64,000 bases of DNA from Affinundibacterium macrobrachii (GCF_014652415.1 NZ_BMYT01000007.1:1-64000), one strand, 5' to 3'. Shown: positions 46,413-57,625, numbered from the stretch's first letter. Notes: generated from the letters alone by a model not told the origin. Program-made: numbers and translations.

Positions 46413-48251
46413 TTAGAAGAAACGATGGCGAATCGACGCCTCTATGCCTTCAGCGTTCAAGCCACATTGTGCTAATAGCAGCGCAGGATCACCGTGATCG
46501 ACAAACTTGTCTGGCAAGCCTAAGATCAACATGGGTTTTGCTATCCCTGCTTGTGCTAAAGCTTCTGCCACTGCCGAACCAGCACCGCCCATCGTGCAGC
46601 CTTCTTCGACGGTGACAATGGCGTCATGGCTGGCCGCCATTTCTTTGATCATCTCCGTATCAATCGGCTTGATAAAACGCATATTGACCAAGCTTGCGTC
46701 GAGTGCTTCCGCAGCGAGTAAAGATGGATGCACCATAGAGCCAAAAGCGAGAATCGCTACTTTCTTGCCTTGACGTTTCATTTCAGCTTTGCCGATTGGT
46801 AGCGATGTCAATTCTTTGTTGATAGCGGCACCTATGCCGGCGCCACGTGGATAGCGGATTGCCGCAGGACCCGGATAGTGATACCCGGTCGTCAGCATTT
46901 GTCGACATTCATTCTCATCACTTGCCGCCATCACCACCATATTCGGAATACAACGCAAGTAGGCGAGATCATAATTGCCTGCATGGGTCGCACCATCGGC
47001 ACCGACTAAACCAGCGCGATCCAGGGCAAAGGTAACATCCAAATTCTGTAAAGCGACATCATGAATCAATTGATCATAAGCGCGTTGCAAGAAGGTCGAA
47101 TAAATCGCCACCACAGGTTTTAAGCCTTCGGTCGCTAAGCCGCCCGCAAAGGTCACGGAATGCTGTTCCGCAATGCCAACGTCGTAATAGCGTTGTGGGA
47201 AACGCTGTTCAAATTCCACCATGCCCGAGCCTTCGCGCATCGCGGGAGTGATGCCGATCAATTTGTCATCGACTGCCGCCATATCGCACAACCAATCACC
47301 AAAAACTTGTGTGTAGGTTTTCTTGGCAGGTGCAGCAGCAGGTTTGATTCCTTCTGCTGGATTAAACTTACCAGGCCCGTGATACAAAATTGGATCGGCT
47401 TCCGCGAGCTTGTAGCCTTGACCCTTTTTCGTGACTACGTGCAAAAATTGCGGACCTTTGAGGTTTTTAATATTTTGCAATGTCGGAATTAGGGATTCCA
47501 AATCATGTCCATCAATAGGCCCGATATAGTTAAAGCCAAATTCTTCAAACATCGTTGCAGGGACGATCATGCCCTTGGCATGTTCTTCAAAACGGCGTGC
47601 TAATTCCAACATTGGCGGCGGCAATACCGACTTTCCAACATTGCGTGCGGCGGCATAAAATTTACCGGACATCAGGCGCGCCAGATAACGGTTTAATGCG
47701 CCAACTGGTGGTGAAATCGACATATCGTTATCGTTCAATACCACCAGCATATTGATATCGTCGTACACGCCTGCATTGTTCAATGCTTCGAATGCCATAC
47801 CGGCTGTCATTGAGCCATCTCCAATAATCGCCACCGCATGACGCGATTCATTTTTTGTGCGTGCTGCCAGGGCCATGCCAAGCGCTGCAGAAATCGAGGT
47901 AGAAGAATGCGCAGTACCAAAGGTATCGTATTCACTTTCGATCCGACGCGGAAAGCCTGAGATGCCATCTAGCTGACGCAGACTATGCATCTGATCACGA
48001 CGCCCGGTCAGAATTTTGTGTGGATAGGTTTGATGGCCGACGTCCCATACCAAGCGATCTTCGGGAGTATTAAATACGTAATGTAAGGCGATCGTCAGTT
48101 CCACTGTGCCGAGATTAGACGATAAATGTCCACCAGTTTTTGACACAGAATCAATCACGTATTGGCGCAATTCATCTGCCAATGAAGTTAATTGATTGCG
48201 GTTAAGCTGGCGTAAATCTGCTGGCGAATTAATCGTATGAAGTAGGGACAT
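46413..48251 (-). CDS. dxs: 1-deoxy-D-xylulose-5-phosphate synthase
   Basis: A 612-residue thiamine diphosphate enzyme that condenses pyruvate and glyceraldehyde-3-phosphate, the first step of the non-mevalonate isoprenoid pathway. The ThDP/Mg site is [18 protein letters not shown] with [14 protein letters not shown]. The central transketolase domain has [15 protein letters not shown] and [15 protein letters not shown], and the C-terminal domain is in [14 protein letters not shown]. The start lies 2 bp after the ispA stop, so they are co-translated. The xseB-ispA-dxs order is conserved in proteobacteria. Confidence 0.97.
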   Translation of the reverse strand: MSLLHTINSPADLRQLNRNQLTSLADELRQYVIDSVSKTGGHLSSNLGTVELTIALHYVFNTPEDRLVWDVGHQTYPHKILTGRRDQMHSLRQLDGISGFPRRIESEYDTFGTAHSSTSISAALGMALAARTKNESRHAVAIIGDGSMTAGMAFEALNNAGVYDDINMLVVLNDNDMSISPPVGALNRYLARLMSGKFYAAARNVGKSVLPPPMLELARRFEEHAKGMIVPATMFEEFGFNYIGPIDGHDLESLIPTLQNIKNLKGPQFLHVVTKKGQGYKLAEADPILYHGPGKFNPAEGIKPAAAPAKKTYTQVFGDWLCDMAAVDDKLIGITPAMREGSGMVEFEQRFPQRYYDVGIAEQHSVTFAGGLATEGLKPVVAIYSTFLQRAYDQLIHDVALQNLDVTFALDRAGLVGADGATHAGNYDLAYLRCIPNMVVMAASDENECRQMLTTGYHYPGPAAIRYPRGAGIGAAINKELTSLPIGKAEMKRQGKKVAILAFGSMVHPSLLAAEALDASLVNMRFIKPIDTEMIKEMAASHDAIVTVEEGCTMGGAGSAVAEALAQAGIAKPMLILGLPDKFVDHGDPALLLAQCGLNAEGIEASIRHRFF

Positions 48252-48253
48252 TA

Positions 48254-49141
48254 TTATGCTTTCCGCTGAACGATGAGATCTGCTAAATCATGCAGATATT
48301 GGGCGGACTCTCCGAAAATTGATAAGGCTTGATGGGCATCGCTGCATAGCTTTTGTGCCAATTGGCGCGACGCTTCTAAACCTAATAAAGATACATAGGT
48401 AGGCTTATTATCGGCAGCGTCTTTGCCCGCTGTTTTACCTAAGGTTGCAGAATCGGCAGTCGCATCCAAGACATCATCGACCACTTGAAATGCTAAGCCT
48501 ATCGCACGCGCATAGTCATCTAGCGCGCTTGTTTCTACCGCGCTTAAATGTTTGCCGCTCATTGCACCTAATAAAACTGATGCGCGTAGTAAAGCACCCG
48601 TTTTGAGTCTGTGCATTTGTTCTAACTCGGTGATATTGAGGGCGATTCCAACACTGTCTAAGTCAATCGCTTGACCGCCGCACATACCCAATGAGCCTGA
48701 GGCATGTGCCAATAATTGCAACATTGGCAGTTTGCGATCCGCTTCTGCTTGGGCTTCACTCAGTACTAAAAACGCTTGGGCTTGCAAGGCATCGCCAACC
48801 AATAATGCCGTTGCTTCATCATATTTCTTATGAACGGTTGGTTTGCCACGACGAAGTGCATCATCATCCATGCAAGGCATGTCATCATGTACTAGTGAGT
48901 AAGCATGAATCATTTCGACGGCACAGGCTGCGCGAGACAAGAGCTCATTTGGTGCGGAAAATAAGTTACCCGCAGCGAAGACTAATAGAGGGCGTACGCG
49001 TTTCCCACCGTCGAGCACTGCATAAGCCATCGCTTCATGCAGTTTTTGTGGCAGTTGTGTAGGCGCTGGTAAGTATTGCGTAAGTGCGATTTCAACTGCG
49101 GCTTGGGTGGAGGTCATCCAAGTTTGGAATGGTCCGCTCAT
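48254..49141 (-). CDS. ispA: Farnesyl diphosphate synthase (polyprenyl synthetase)
   Basis: A 295-residue cytoplasmic prenyltransferase that builds C15 farnesyl diphosphate from C5 units, supplying quinone and undecaprenyl synthesis. The first aspartate-rich motif is [16 protein letters not shown] with [11 protein letters not shown], and the second is DDVLDATAD. The region [14 protein letters not shown] binds the first isoprenoid. Its start codon overlaps the xseB stop (4 bases, ATGA), and dxs starts 2 bp beyond its stop. Confidence 0.96.
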   Translation of the reverse strand: MSGPFQTWMTSTQAAVEIALTQYLPAPTQLPQKLHEAMAYAVLDGGKRVRPLLVFAAGNLFSAPNELLSRAACAVEMIHAYSLVHDDMPCMDDDALRRGKPTVHKKYDEATALLVGDALQAQAFLVLSEAQAEADRKLPMLQLLAHASGSLGMCGGQAIDLDSVGIALNITELEQMHRLKTGALLRASVLLGAMSGKHLSAVETSALDDYARAIGLAFQVVDDVLDATADSATLGKTAGKDAADNKPTYVSLLGLEASRQLAQKLCSDAHQALSIFGESAQYLHDLADLIVQRKA

Positions 49142-49419
49142 GCAATGCTCTCTTGATTATTTTGATTGTTGGCATTTGTGTCGCCAGTGTCTGTGCTAAA
49201 CGGCTTGAGCATGCCAGCATCAAGAATTTTCACTTGTTGCTCTACTTTTTCTAATTGTGAGGCACAGTATTTAATTAATTCAGAACCGCGTTGGTATGCC
49301 GTTACAGAAGCTTCTAATGGTAGTTGGCCAGTCTCCATTTGCGACACCAATTCACTAAGCTCAGCCATCGCACTTTCGAACGATGCAGGTGTGACATTTG
49401 TTGGTAATTTCTTTGACAT
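49138..49419 (-). CDS. xseB: Exodeoxyribonuclease VII small subunit
   Basis: A 93-residue subunit of exonuclease VII, a single-strand-specific exonuclease that works with XseA in DNA repair. The core SFESAMAELSELVSQMETG, then LPLEASVTAYQRGSELIKYC matches the family; the tail is Asn/Gln-rich. The ATG at 49419 gives MSKKLPTN; the frame opens 13 codons further upstream without support. It overlaps the ispA start by four bases. The large subunit gene is not in the window. Confidence 0.93.
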   Translation of the reverse strand: MSKKLPTNVTPASFESAMAELSELVSQMETGQLPLEASVTAYQRGSELIKYCASQLEKVEQQVKILDAGMLKPFSTDTGDTNANNQNNQESIA

Positions 49420-49846
49420 AGAATAGTTTGCAAGGTAGATTGCAGGAGTGGCAAGCACGAGAAGGCTGGCGTTCCTCGAAAACCTCGTATTTTAGAGCAA
49501 AGGGAGTGCAAGTGTGGAGATATCCAAGCTTATCAGAAGCTTAATTCTTGATTTACTTTAGTAGTGCTTGCTCTAATTGAATTTATTTTGAGTCAAGAAT
49601 TTCATGCGTAACCATAAAATAAAAACAATAAAATCAAAGAAAAACTGATCTAACATAAAAAAATGCTTAAAAAATGAGCGGAATTGCGTTTCGAACATTT
49701 CCATGTGGAAATTAATTGAATATAGTCCTTCAAATGATGCGACTAATTCACATATTGTTTCTGAAGCTGACGCTCAGTTGTTGATTTTGTGGTCATGCTG
49801 TTTTTAGTGAAGTAGCTTTTAAGGTGTGTGTTGTAAAAAAACTTTT
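49420..49846. other. A/T-rich 427-base gap with inverted repeats
   Basis: No gene is seen. The gap holds AATTCTTGA/TCAAGAATT at 49543 and 49593, two AAGCTT copies at 49526 and 49537, and a 16-base palindrome ATTTCCATGTGGAAAT at 49697-49712. It must carry the xseB promoter (left) and the DUF1631 gene promoter (right). None of these repeats has a known identity. Confidence 0.5.
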
Positions 49847-52276
49847 ATGTCGATGAATCCGGTACATCAAAAGCAGGCAGATAAAAGTCCTCATGCGGTA
49901 GCGCCAATTCCTTTAGAAAAATTGGACACCTGGCAGGCTTTGTTGCAGCACGCCTATCAATTAATCACGCCACAAATCGATGCCTTTTCTGCGCGCTTAT
50001 CACACGCCTTGTTTGTAAAATCAGAAGAATCGAGTGATGCCAAAGAAGCCAATTTGTATTTTCACGGCGCGCAACTATTAAAAAATAGCACCTACACCTA
50101 CTATTATTTGTGCTCGGGTGCGATCGAGAAAATTTTAAAGAACGAAGTTGCTGCTTTACGAAGCAATGATAAGAAAAAGCCAGTCGCTATTTCTGATGAA
50201 GGAATGACCTTAGTCTCTTATGAAGAGATGGATTTGAAGCTGAGCATCAGCCGCGCCAGTCGTTCACTAGAATTAACGCACGCAGAAAGTTTGGCTGCAT
50301 TAAATATGCGCCTTGCGAGTTTATTAGGTTTAGAGACCTTAAACTTGAGCCAGAATCCATTCCGACCTGAAGTGTTTTTACAAGCCTTAAATACGGCGTG
50401 GTGCGAATTTAATCCAGAAAAAGCAGCGCATGATTTTGCATTGCCTTTATTAAGTGATCTGATTTTTGATTTGACGCCGCTGTATCACGGTTTGAATGAA
50501 TTATTGGTGGTGCGTGGGGTGCTGCCAGACCTGCAAGAGACTTATCGTTTAAAGCGCAAACAAGCAAGCGCCGAAGCTGCCAGATTAGGCGAAGCAGTTA
50601 AAAACGAAGTTACAAAAAAATTAGAGCAGTATTTTTCAGCGCAGTCAGGACTGCCGCCTGGCGCTGATGCGCAAGTGTCACAACAGCAAGGCATGCCGAC
50701 AGGCGCTGGAACTGTTCCATACAATCTTGGTACCGCTAGCTTTCAACCAGCTAATTCCGAGTTGTTTCAGTATCTTGCAGGCGTACAAAAAAATATGGCG
50801 ATTCACCAGCTCGTGTCTGGTGCGCAGCAAGCCGTGCGTTTGTCCCATTTGCGACAAGAAATGCCAGCGATGTTTCATAGCGGTGTTGAAAAACATACCT
50901 TTGACTTGATGTCGCATGTGTTTGATGGTGTCTTAAGCAACCAAGAAATCGCTGATCCGATTAAAGACTTGATTAGTGCACTGCAAGTGCCAGTGCTCAA
51001 AGCCGCGTTGATCGATAAAGATTTCTTTTTTCAAGATTCGCATCCTGCGCGTCGCTTAATTGATTTACTCTCCAAATACAGTTCTGCGCTTGATCCAGCG
51101 AAAGGACAAGCTGATCCTTTATTTCAGGAAATGCAGCGCAATGTAGCGCGGGTGCAAAATGAGTTTGATCAACAGCTCAGTTTGTTCGATGAGGTTGTCA
51201 CTGATCTTGAATCTTTCATCCAGAAAGAAGAAGCCGCTACCATCGAAGCTTTGCAAGCGCCAATTAATCGGGCATTGCAAAGAGAGAAGTTTGTTCAGGC
51301 TAGTATCTCTGCGAACAACGATGTCTCGATGCGCATTGGGACTGGTGAAGTGATGGCGTTTGTCGAAACCTTCTTAGAGAATCGATGGAAAAAAGTACTG
51401 ACCTTGGCGTATAGCGTGCAAGATCAGAAACCGCATGCAGTCGAAGATGCTATCAAAACGATGGATGATTTGATCTGGAGCATCAAACCGAAATTCACTT
51501 TGGCGCAACGCCAAGATATGATTAATCGTTTGCCGGGAATTTTGGCGCGACTAAATAAATGGCTTAGTCTCATCAAGTGGGAAGATGCAGATCGCGTTCA
51601 ATTTTTCGCTGACTTAGCCGAATGTCATGCTTCAATCGTTAGAGCTCCGCTTGAGTTGTCGCCAGAGCGACAAATGGAAATCGCTGTTGAGGCAGCCAAA
51701 ATTGCCACTGAGCGTCGTCTAGAACAAAGAGCAAAGGCAGAAGCAGAAGCGAAAGCTAAGGCCGCAGCAGAAGAAGCGGAAAAAGCCCGACTTGTAGCCC
51801 TTGCGATGGAAAAAGCCAAGGCCGATGCGAAGCTCGCTGCAGAGGAAAAAGCCAAACAACTCGCAGCAGAAGCGCAAGCTGTGGATGCGCAAGCGCAACC
51901 AGTTGATTTCTATCTGCCAGAACTCAATGACGTCATCATTCGCGAAGAAGATTTAGTCGCCAAGGTTGAGCAAGCCATTGAAGATGCGGTAGCAACCGTC
52001 GCGAATTTAGAGCGCGGCGTTTGGGTGCAATTCCGTATGCTAGATGACAGCCTACAAAAAGTTCGACTCGCTTGGGTTAGCCCTATGCGCAGTCTGTTTA
52101 TTTTTACCTCTAGTCAAAAAGAGAAATCATTCTCTGTGGCGATTAATGAATTAGAGAAAAATTTCCGCGAAGGGCGCGCTAAAGTGGTCTCCGTTGATCA
52201 CGTCGTCGATCAAGCTTTGTTGAGTGCGTTGAACAAAACAACTTCTCAAGCTGCGGGTGAGCAGGTGAGTGCCTAA
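49847..52276 (+). CDS. DUF1631 family protein
   Basis: An 809-residue protein of a family common in beta- and gammaproteobacteria, with no known enzyme activity to my knowledge. The N-terminal two-thirds are helical with no signal peptide. A linker near residues 270-290 is Gln/Gly-rich. A long charged coiled coil of Ala/Lys/Glu repeats covers about 612-672 (KAEAEAKAKAAAEEAEKA). The C-terminal 100 residues form a small beta domain (GVWVQFRMLDDSLQKVRLAWV) of PilZ-like character. The start is uncertain: ATG at 49847 or 49853; neither has a clear Shine-Dalgarno. Confidence 0.8.
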   Translation: MSMNPVHQKQADKSPHAVAPIPLEKLDTWQALLQHAYQLITPQIDAFSARLSHALFVKSEESSDAKEANLYFHGAQLLKNSTYTYYYLCSGAIEKILKNEVAALRSNDKKKPVAISDEGMTLVSYEEMDLKLSISRASRSLELTHAESLAALNMRLASLLGLETLNLSQNPFRPEVFLQALNTAWCEFNPEKAAHDFALPLLSDLIFDLTPLYHGLNELLVVRGVLPDLQETYRLKRKQASAEAARLGEAVKNEVTKKLEQYFSAQSGLPPGADAQVSQQQGMPTGAGTVPYNLGTASFQPANSELFQYLAGVQKNMAIHQLVSGAQQAVRLSHLRQEMPAMFHSGVEKHTFDLMSHVFDGVLSNQEIADPIKDLISALQVPVLKAALIDKDFFFQDSHPARRLIDLLSKYSSALDPAKGQADPLFQEMQRNVARVQNEFDQQLSLFDEVVTDLESFIQKEEAATIEALQAPINRALQREKFVQASISANNDVSMRIGTGEVMAFVETFLENRWKKVLTLAYSVQDQKPHAVEDAIKTMDDLIWSIKPKFTLAQRQDMINRLPGILARLNKWLSLIKWEDADRVQFFADLAECHASIVRAPLELSPERQMEIAVEAAKIATERRLEQRAKAEAEAKAKAAAEEAEKARLVALAMEKAKADAKLAAEEKAKQLAAEAQAVDAQAQPVDFYLPELNDVIIREEDLVAKVEQAIEDAVATVANLERGVWVQFRMLDDSLQKVRLAWVSPMRSLFIFTSSQKEKSFSVAINELEKNFREGRAKVVSVDHVVDQALLSALNKTTSQAAGEQVSA

Positions 52277-52401
52277 GTCAAATAGGACACCTTCGCGCAA
52301 CTGAATAGCGTCGAAAAAGTTTTATTCTCTCTTTGATTCGCTAAATTACCTAGAATCGAAATCACTAAGTTATAAAATTACCGAGTCATATTCTGACAAT
52401 A

Positions 52402-52436
52402 AAAAAGATCGCTTGCTGTGTAAGCGATCTTTTTTA
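52402..52436 (+). terminator. Intrinsic terminator after the DUF1631 gene
   Basis: A 13-bp stem AAAAAGATCGCTT/AAGCGATCTTTTT with a 7-base loop is followed by T-rich sequence. Strong and nearly symmetric. Confidence 0.92.
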
Positions 52437-52916
52437 TTTGAGTGGTCTTTTTTAATGCCAGATTCTCCAAAACGTCGATGAACAAAAATTGATCTGCATT
52501 GGATTTCCTTGAGGTTCTTCAGACGCTACATCACCAAGCTTCTCGCTGTGTTTGCAGTTGTGACATAGTTTTTTGTACGCCCATTCCCTCCATTCACAAA
52601 TATTCGTAAAACCTATTTCTGTCGCTTTTTTCTTTTATCTCGCTGCTATTCAGGCTCGATCATTGCGCTATTTTTCTAAGAATCAGCTTGTCGTTGGTTG
52701 GTAATTTAAGTTGCGATCGCTTTGATGGAAAATGTCTAAAAACATATCTATGCGTATCGTGCATAGATAAATGCAAACAAAGCATTGGAGACCGGTAACT
52801 GTCTTGCCTTAAGATGCGCTGCCTTTGATCGGCTTGGTTTGTATAAACGAACACCATTCGGTCAAAACAATTATTCATTCTTTCAAGATCTAATCTACTG
52901 AAAAGCGAGACTTACC
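52437..52916 (+). other. 480-base leader/promoter region before gdhA
   Basis: A long gene-free stretch after the terminator. A minus-strand open frame of 72 codons (52660-52878) has no ribosome binding site and looks spurious. I see no recognised riboswitch or small RNA, and no clear -35/-10 pair. The length suggests a long leader or extra regulation of glutamate dehydrogenase. Confidence 0.45.
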
Positions 52917-54203
52917 ATGTCTAGTAATCACCAAATCCCGTCCTACCTTACCCCACATGCGACTGGTCCATGGAATGTATATCTGGAACAAATTGATCGT
53001 GTTACACCTTACCTCGGCAGTTTGTCGCGTTGGGTCGAAACATTGAAACGTCCTAAGCGTATTTTGGTGGTTGACGTCCCTATCGAACGTGATGACGGCA
53101 CGATTGCGCACTTTGAAGGTTATCGCGTACAACACAATACTTCTCGCGGCCCAGGTAAAGGTGGCGTGCGTTTCCACCAAGATGTGACTTTGTCGGAAGT
53201 GATGGCTTTGTCTGCTTGGATGACAATTAAGAACTCGGCAGTCAACGTTCCTTACGGTGGTGCAAAAGGCGGTATCCGTGTTGATCCAAAAACTTTGTCA
53301 CGCGGTGAATTGATGCGTATGACGCGTCGTTACACTTCTGAAATCGGCATCATCATTGGCCCAGACAAAGACATCCCGGCACCAGACGTCAACACCAATG
53401 AACAAACCATGGCATGGATGATGGATACTTACTCCATGAACGAAGGTCGTACCGCGACTGGTGTAGTGACTGGTAAACCAATTTCTCTAGGTGGTAGTTT
53501 GGGTCGTCGCGAAGCGACAGGTCGCGGTGTGTTCGTGGTTGGTTGCGAAGCTGCTGCGAAAAAAGGTGTGACAATTGCTAGTGCAAAAATCGCAGTGCAA
53601 GGCTTTGGTAATGTCGGTGGTATCGCCGCACGTTTATTCGCTGAAGCAGGTTCCAAAGTAGTGGCAGTACAAGATCATGGCGGTACGATTTTCCACTCAA
53701 ATGGTTTGGATGTGCCGAAGTTACTCGATCACGTTGCAGCCAATGGCAGTGTGGCCGGCTTCCCAGGTGCCGAGGCTGTTTTGCCAAACGAAGAATTCTG
53801 GAAAGTGCAATGCGATATCTTGATTCCAGCCGCTTTGGAACAACAAATCACAGAAGCAAATGCGAACCATATTACGGCCAAGATTATTCTTGAAGGCGCG
53901 AATGGTCCGACCACGCCAGAAGCGGACGACATCTTGCGTGATCGTGGCGTTTTAGTAGTACCTGACGTCATTGCGAATGCTGGCGGTGTAACGGTCTCTT
54001 ACTTCGAATGGGTGCAAGATTTCTCTAGCTATTTCTGGACAGAAGACGAAATCAACAATCGCTTAACTCGTATCATGAAAGAAGCTTTCCACTCCGTGTG
54101 GCATGTGACAGAAGACAAAAACGTTTCCTTGCGTACTGCTGCGTTTATTATTGCTTGTACTCGCGTGTTGCAAGCGCGTGAAGTGCGAGGTTTGTACCCA
54201 TAA
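52917..54203 (+). CDS. gdhA: Glutamate dehydrogenase
   Basis: A 428-residue enzyme that interconverts glutamate and 2-oxoglutarate plus ammonia, linking amino-acid breakdown (including histidine via hutG) to the TCA cycle. The catalytic lysine region is [14 protein letters not shown], the dinucleotide loop [10 protein letters not shown]. Other conserved stretches are [20 protein letters not shown] and the late [15 protein letters not shown]. The length and type fit the catabolic NAD-dependent hexameric class, but the cofactor cannot be settled by eye. It is monocistronic. Confidence 0.94.
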   Translation: MSSNHQIPSYLTPHATGPWNVYLEQIDRVTPYLGSLSRWVETLKRPKRILVVDVPIERDDGTIAHFEGYRVQHNTSRGPGKGGVRFHQDVTLSEVMALSAWMTIKNSAVNVPYGGAKGGIRVDPKTLSRGELMRMTRRYTSEIGIIIGPDKDIPAPDVNTNEQTMAWMMDTYSMNEGRTATGVVTGKPISLGGSLGRREATGRGVFVVGCEAAAKKGVTIASAKIAVQGFGNVGGIAARLFAEAGSKVVAVQDHGGTIFHSNGLDVPKLLDHVAANGSVAGFPGAEAVLPNEEFWKVQCDILIPAALEQQITEANANHITAKIILEGANGPTTPEADDILRDRGVLVVPDVIANAGGVTVSYFEWVQDFSSYFWTEDEINNRLTRIMKEAFHSVWHVTEDKNVSLRTAAFIIACTRVLQAREVRGLYP

Positions 54204-54436
54204 TTGAGCGCTGCGATAAATTCGATTTTCGGGTGCATAGCGGCGTTGTCTGTCCTCGCAATATTGACATATTGCTGCGGGAGACACCTTGCTCTGCATC
54301 CCGAGAATCAAATTTCTCTTGGCTCAATGGTTCGTAAAACCAGATAGAAAAAAGTTTACGGTGAACCGACGACTCATTTTTTGTAACGCACAATTGGGAA
54401 CCTGAAGTGCAGTAAGGCCTGCGTCACCTTCTTTTG

Positions 54437-54490
54437 CTCACTTTTCTTGGCGAGGCAAGAAAAGTGAGTGGATGCCGGGCCACCCCCGGC
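54437..54490. repeat. Two tandem hairpins, dispersed-repeat-like
   Basis: The first hairpin has perfect 13-bp arms CTCACTTTTCTTG (54437-54449) and CAAGAAAAGTGAG (54456-54468). The second has GCCGGG (54474-54479) and CCCGGC (54485-54490). I believe similar TTTTCTTGGCGAGGCAAGAAAAG units recur in related genomes, but I cannot check. They lie upstream of the binding-protein gene, within the 422-base gap after gdhA, which otherwise shows no gene. Confidence 0.65.
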
Positions 54491-54625
54491 CAAAGGTCGA
54501 CAAGCTTTGCCCATAAAGTTGACGGTGACCGAAAGCCACACTACGCTAAATCAATCCCTCCACAACACACGAACTCCTCAAAGTGTAAAATACCACGGCA
54601 AATATTTCCGCCTAAAAGGAAGACC

Positions 54626-55504
54626 GTGTTTAAGTGTTTATGCATTAGCTTTACTCTGCTGTTCGCTACACAAGTTCATGCCGCCGATACTTTGGCGCGT
54701 ATCAAAGAACGTAAAACCATCATCGTCGCGCATCGAGAAGCGAGTATTCCTATCTCTTATTTATCGGAAGACAGCAAGCCGATAGGCTATGCGATGGATA
54801 TTTGCAGTAAAGTAGTCGAGCGCATGAAACGCGAATTGAAAATGCCGCAAATGGCGCTCAGCTATTTACTCGTGAATCCATCGAATCGCTTTTCTGCGAT
54901 ACAAGAAGGACGTGCTGATTTTGAATGTGGTACAACAGCAAATACGGCTGAACGCCGCAAACAAGTGGCATTTTCGATTCCCTACTTTTTTTCAGCAACA
55001 CGTCTACTTACACCCGCCAACTCGACTATCAAAAATTGGACAGACTTAACGCAGAAGCGTGTGGTTGTAGTGCGCGGTAGTCTTGCATCGAGTCTGTTGC
55101 GCCAGCAACCACAATTAAGATTAAGCGAGTTAACAATCATTGAAGCCAGTACTTCGCGCGCTGCATTTGAGATCTTGCAAGACGCACAGGCTGATGCGAT
55201 GGTCAGTGAAGAAGTTGTCTTGGCAGGATTGCGCGCCAGCGTAGCAGATGTGTCACAGTGGAAAATCCTTGGTAATAATATTGGCATCGAAGCACAGACC
55301 ATCATGTTTGCCAAAGACGATCCCGCCTTAAAAGCATTGATCGACAAAGAAATCGCTAAAATGATTAATGAAGGTGAACTTAATAAACTGTATGAAAAAT
55401 GGTTTATGCAAGCCTTGCCGACGACAGGAATAAATTACGCTCTACCGATGAGCTTCTTACTAAGAGATAGTCTGCGCTTTCCATCAGATAAAGTATTGAA
55501 TTGA
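54626..55504 (+). CDS. Periplasmic amino-acid-type solute-binding protein
   Basis: A 292-residue protein of the amino-acid ABC transporter binding-protein family (SBP_bac_3, GltI-like). The start is GTG at 54626, with AAGGA 5 bases upstream, and leads directly into a signal peptide (FKCLCISFTLLFATQVHA). The mature protein shows IVAHREASIPISYLSE, IGYAMDICSKVVERM, FECGTTANTAERRKQVAFS and DAMVSEEVVLAGL, typical of glutamate/aspartate binding. No ATPase or permease is adjacent, so it is an orphan or serves a transporter elsewhere. Confidence 0.87.
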   Translation: MFKCLCISFTLLFATQVHAADTLARIKERKTIIVAHREASIPISYLSEDSKPIGYAMDICSKVVERMKRELKMPQMALSYLLVNPSNRFSAIQEGRADFECGTTANTAERRKQVAFSIPYFFSATRLLTPANSTIKNWTDLTQKRVVVVRGSLASSLLRQQPQLRLSELTIIEASTSRAAFEILQDAQADAMVSEEVVLAGLRASVADVSQWKILGNNIGIEAQTIMFAKDDPALKALIDKEIAKMINEGELNKLYEKWFMQALPTTGINYALPMSFLLRDSLRFPSDKVLN

Positions 55505-55715
55505 TGGCTTACAGATTAAATTTTCGTTAGGATGGAAATTCCGCTGAAATCGATCAAAATTGTATGGCCACTTTAGGCCTAAGCCCGTGCTTGCTAGTAT
55601 TGCCATAATTCTTTGATCCCCACAGAAAGTCGTCAGCAAGGCATCAAAACGGTAAAATAGCGCATATTGCGATGTTCATCGAATATTGCCTCTTCTTCGA
55701 TTTTTGCGAGCCTTT

Positions 55716-56765
55716 ATGACAACTAGCGCACCACAACAATTCACCATCACCCGCCCAGACGACTGGCACCTACATTTACGCGATGGTGAAGCTCTAAAAA
55801 CCGTCTTGCCACACACAGCAGCGCAATTTGCTCGTGCGATTGTGATGCCGAACTTGAAACCGCCTGTGACGACCACAGCCTTGGCAGGTGCGTATCGTGA
55901 ACGTATTTTGGCGGCTTTGCCAGAAGGTATGTCGTTTGAACCCTTGATGACTTTATATTTGACGGATAACACGCCGCCGGATGAAATTCGTCGTGCGAAA
56001 GACAGCGGCTTTGTGCATGCGGTGAAGTTATATCCAGCCGGTGCGACCACCAATTCAGATGCGGGTGTGACCGATTTGCGTAAGTGCTACAAGACTTTAG
56101 AAGTCATGCAAGAAGTTGGTATGCCATTTTTGGTACATGGTGAAGTGACAAGTCCAGAGATCGATTTGTTCGATCGTGAAGCGGTGTTTATTGATACTGT
56201 GATGAAGCCTTTGCGTGCCGATATGCCAGAACTGAAAGTGGTGTTTGAACACATCACGACTAGCGATGCCGCAGCTTATGTCGCGGAAGCGAGCGGTCCA
56301 ATCGCAGCGACGATCACTGCGCATCATTTGCTATACAACCGCAATGAAATTTTCAAAGGCGGCATTCGTCCGCACTATTATTGCTTGCCTGTTTTGAAGC
56401 GCGAAACCCATCGTCAAGCTTTGGTGAAAGCAGCGACCTCAGGCAATCCTCGATTCTTCCTCGGTACCGATTCTGCACCACATGCAAAAGGCGTGAAAGA
56501 ACATGCTTGTGGTTGCGCTGGTTGCTACACGGCTTTGCATGCGATGGAATTGTATGCACAGGCTTTCGATCAAGTCGGGGCTTTGGATAAATTGGAAGGC
56601 TTTGCGAGTTTCTTTGGCCCTGATTTTTATCAGTTGCCACGTAATGCTGGCAGCATCACATTAAAGCGCGAAAGCTGGACGCTACCAAATGAATTGAGTT
56701 ATCTCGACGGCAGCTTAGTACCACTGAATGGCGGTGAGACCATCAACTGGAAAGTCTCTGCGTAA
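55716..56765 (+). CDS. pyrC: Dihydroorotase
   Basis: A 349-residue zinc amidohydrolase of pyrimidine synthesis, closing carbamoyl aspartate to dihydroorotate. It is the E. coli-like (type II) form. The metal site shows [11 protein letters not shown], the carbamylated lysine in [27 protein letters not shown] and the late aspartate in FLGTDSAPH. The ATG at 55716 gives [18 protein letters not shown]; ten upstream codons in the same frame are unsupported. The next gene starts 6 bp beyond its stop. Confidence 0.96.
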   Translation: MTTSAPQQFTITRPDDWHLHLRDGEALKTVLPHTAAQFARAIVMPNLKPPVTTTALAGAYRERILAALPEGMSFEPLMTLYLTDNTPPDEIRRAKDSGFVHAVKLYPAGATTNSDAGVTDLRKCYKTLEVMQEVGMPFLVHGEVTSPEIDLFDREAVFIDTVMKPLRADMPELKVVFEHITTSDAAAYVAEASGPIAATITAHHLLYNRNEIFKGGIRPHYYCLPVLKRETHRQALVKAATSGNPRFFLGTDSAPHAKGVKEHACGCAGCYTALHAMELYAQAFDQVGALDKLEGFASFFGPDFYQLPRNAGSITLKRESWTLPNELSYLDGSLVPLNGGETINWKVSA

Positions 56766-56771
56766 TTGTCG

Positions 56772-57581
56772 ATGACAAAGTTCTACTCCGTCATTGATTG
56801 GTCACGACCTTGGTTAGCATCGATTCTTCCTGCTGCAGAAACTATACTGGCGCAGGAAGATTGGCGCGTCGCTTTGAACCAAGCAGCGCGGGCAGTGGGT
56901 TTAATCAATCATCGTGATCTGCCTTTGCAGTTTATTCCACAGGAAGAATTGCCAGAAGGTGTTGCCTACGAAAGCCACATCAGTGCGGCGGGTAAAGTGC
57001 CGACGCGAGAAAACTTGCATGATTTTTTTAATGCCTTGGTGTGGCTAAGTTTTCCGCAAATCAAACGTCAACTCAATGCACTCCAAGCCGCGCAAATTGA
57101 AACGCTTGGTATCGGCAAATCACGCGGTCCAGCGCGTGATGCGGCAACGATTTTCGATGAAAACGCAGCACTCTTGGTGTTAGAAAATTCTGAGCGCGGA
57201 CATCGACTGTTAAGTTGTTTGCGTGAACATCAATGGCAACAGGCATTCATCGAACATCGCGATGATTTTGCAAGCGTGGCGCAAGTTTGGAGTTTTGGAC
57301 ATGCCTTGATGGAGAAGTTAGTGCAGCCCTACAAAGGCATTACAGCGCATGCATGGGTGGTTTGGGTAGATCCTGATTTCTTCGCACAAAGCTTTGCGCA
57401 ACAAGCACGGCAATTGGATGCGCAGGTGAGTAAGCAATTGCAGTCACATGCCTTAACGACCGCCGACTACACACCTTTGCCAGTGCTAGGCGTGCCCGAT
57501 TGGTGGGCTGGACAAGATGAGACGTTTTACGCGGATGAAGAAGTGTTTCGCGCTAAGCGTGTGCAGGCATCCAGTCAATAA
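56772..57581 (+). CDS. DUF3025 family protein
   Basis: A 269-residue soluble protein of the DUF3025 family, function unknown. Typical stretches are TRENLHDFFNALVWLSFPQI, RDAATIFDENAALLVLEN and GHALMEKLVQPYKGITAHAW. It starts 6 bp after pyrC and is likely co-transcribed, as is common for this family in betaproteobacteria. The ATG at 56772 is preferred over TTG 56766. No signal peptide or membrane segment is visible. Confidence 0.85.
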   Translation: MTKFYSVIDWSRPWLASILPAAETILAQEDWRVALNQAARAVGLINHRDLPLQFIPQEELPEGVAYESHISAAGKVPTRENLHDFFNALVWLSFPQIKRQLNALQAAQIETLGIGKSRGPARDAATIFDENAALLVLENSERGHRLLSCLREHQWQQAFIEHRDDFASVAQVWSFGHALMEKLVQPYKGITAHAWVVWVDPDFFAQSFAQQARQLDAQVSKQLQSHALTTADYTPLPVLGVPDWWAGQDETFYADEEVFRAKRVQASSQ

Positions 57582-57625
57582 CTTTGTCCAAAGTAGTTTT
57601 ACGAATTGTTTTAGCAAAGCAAAAA

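Noticed and set aside
52660-52878. Minus-strand open frame of 72 codons upstream of gdhA
   Set aside because: No ribosome binding site, no recognisable protein features, and located in a probable leader.
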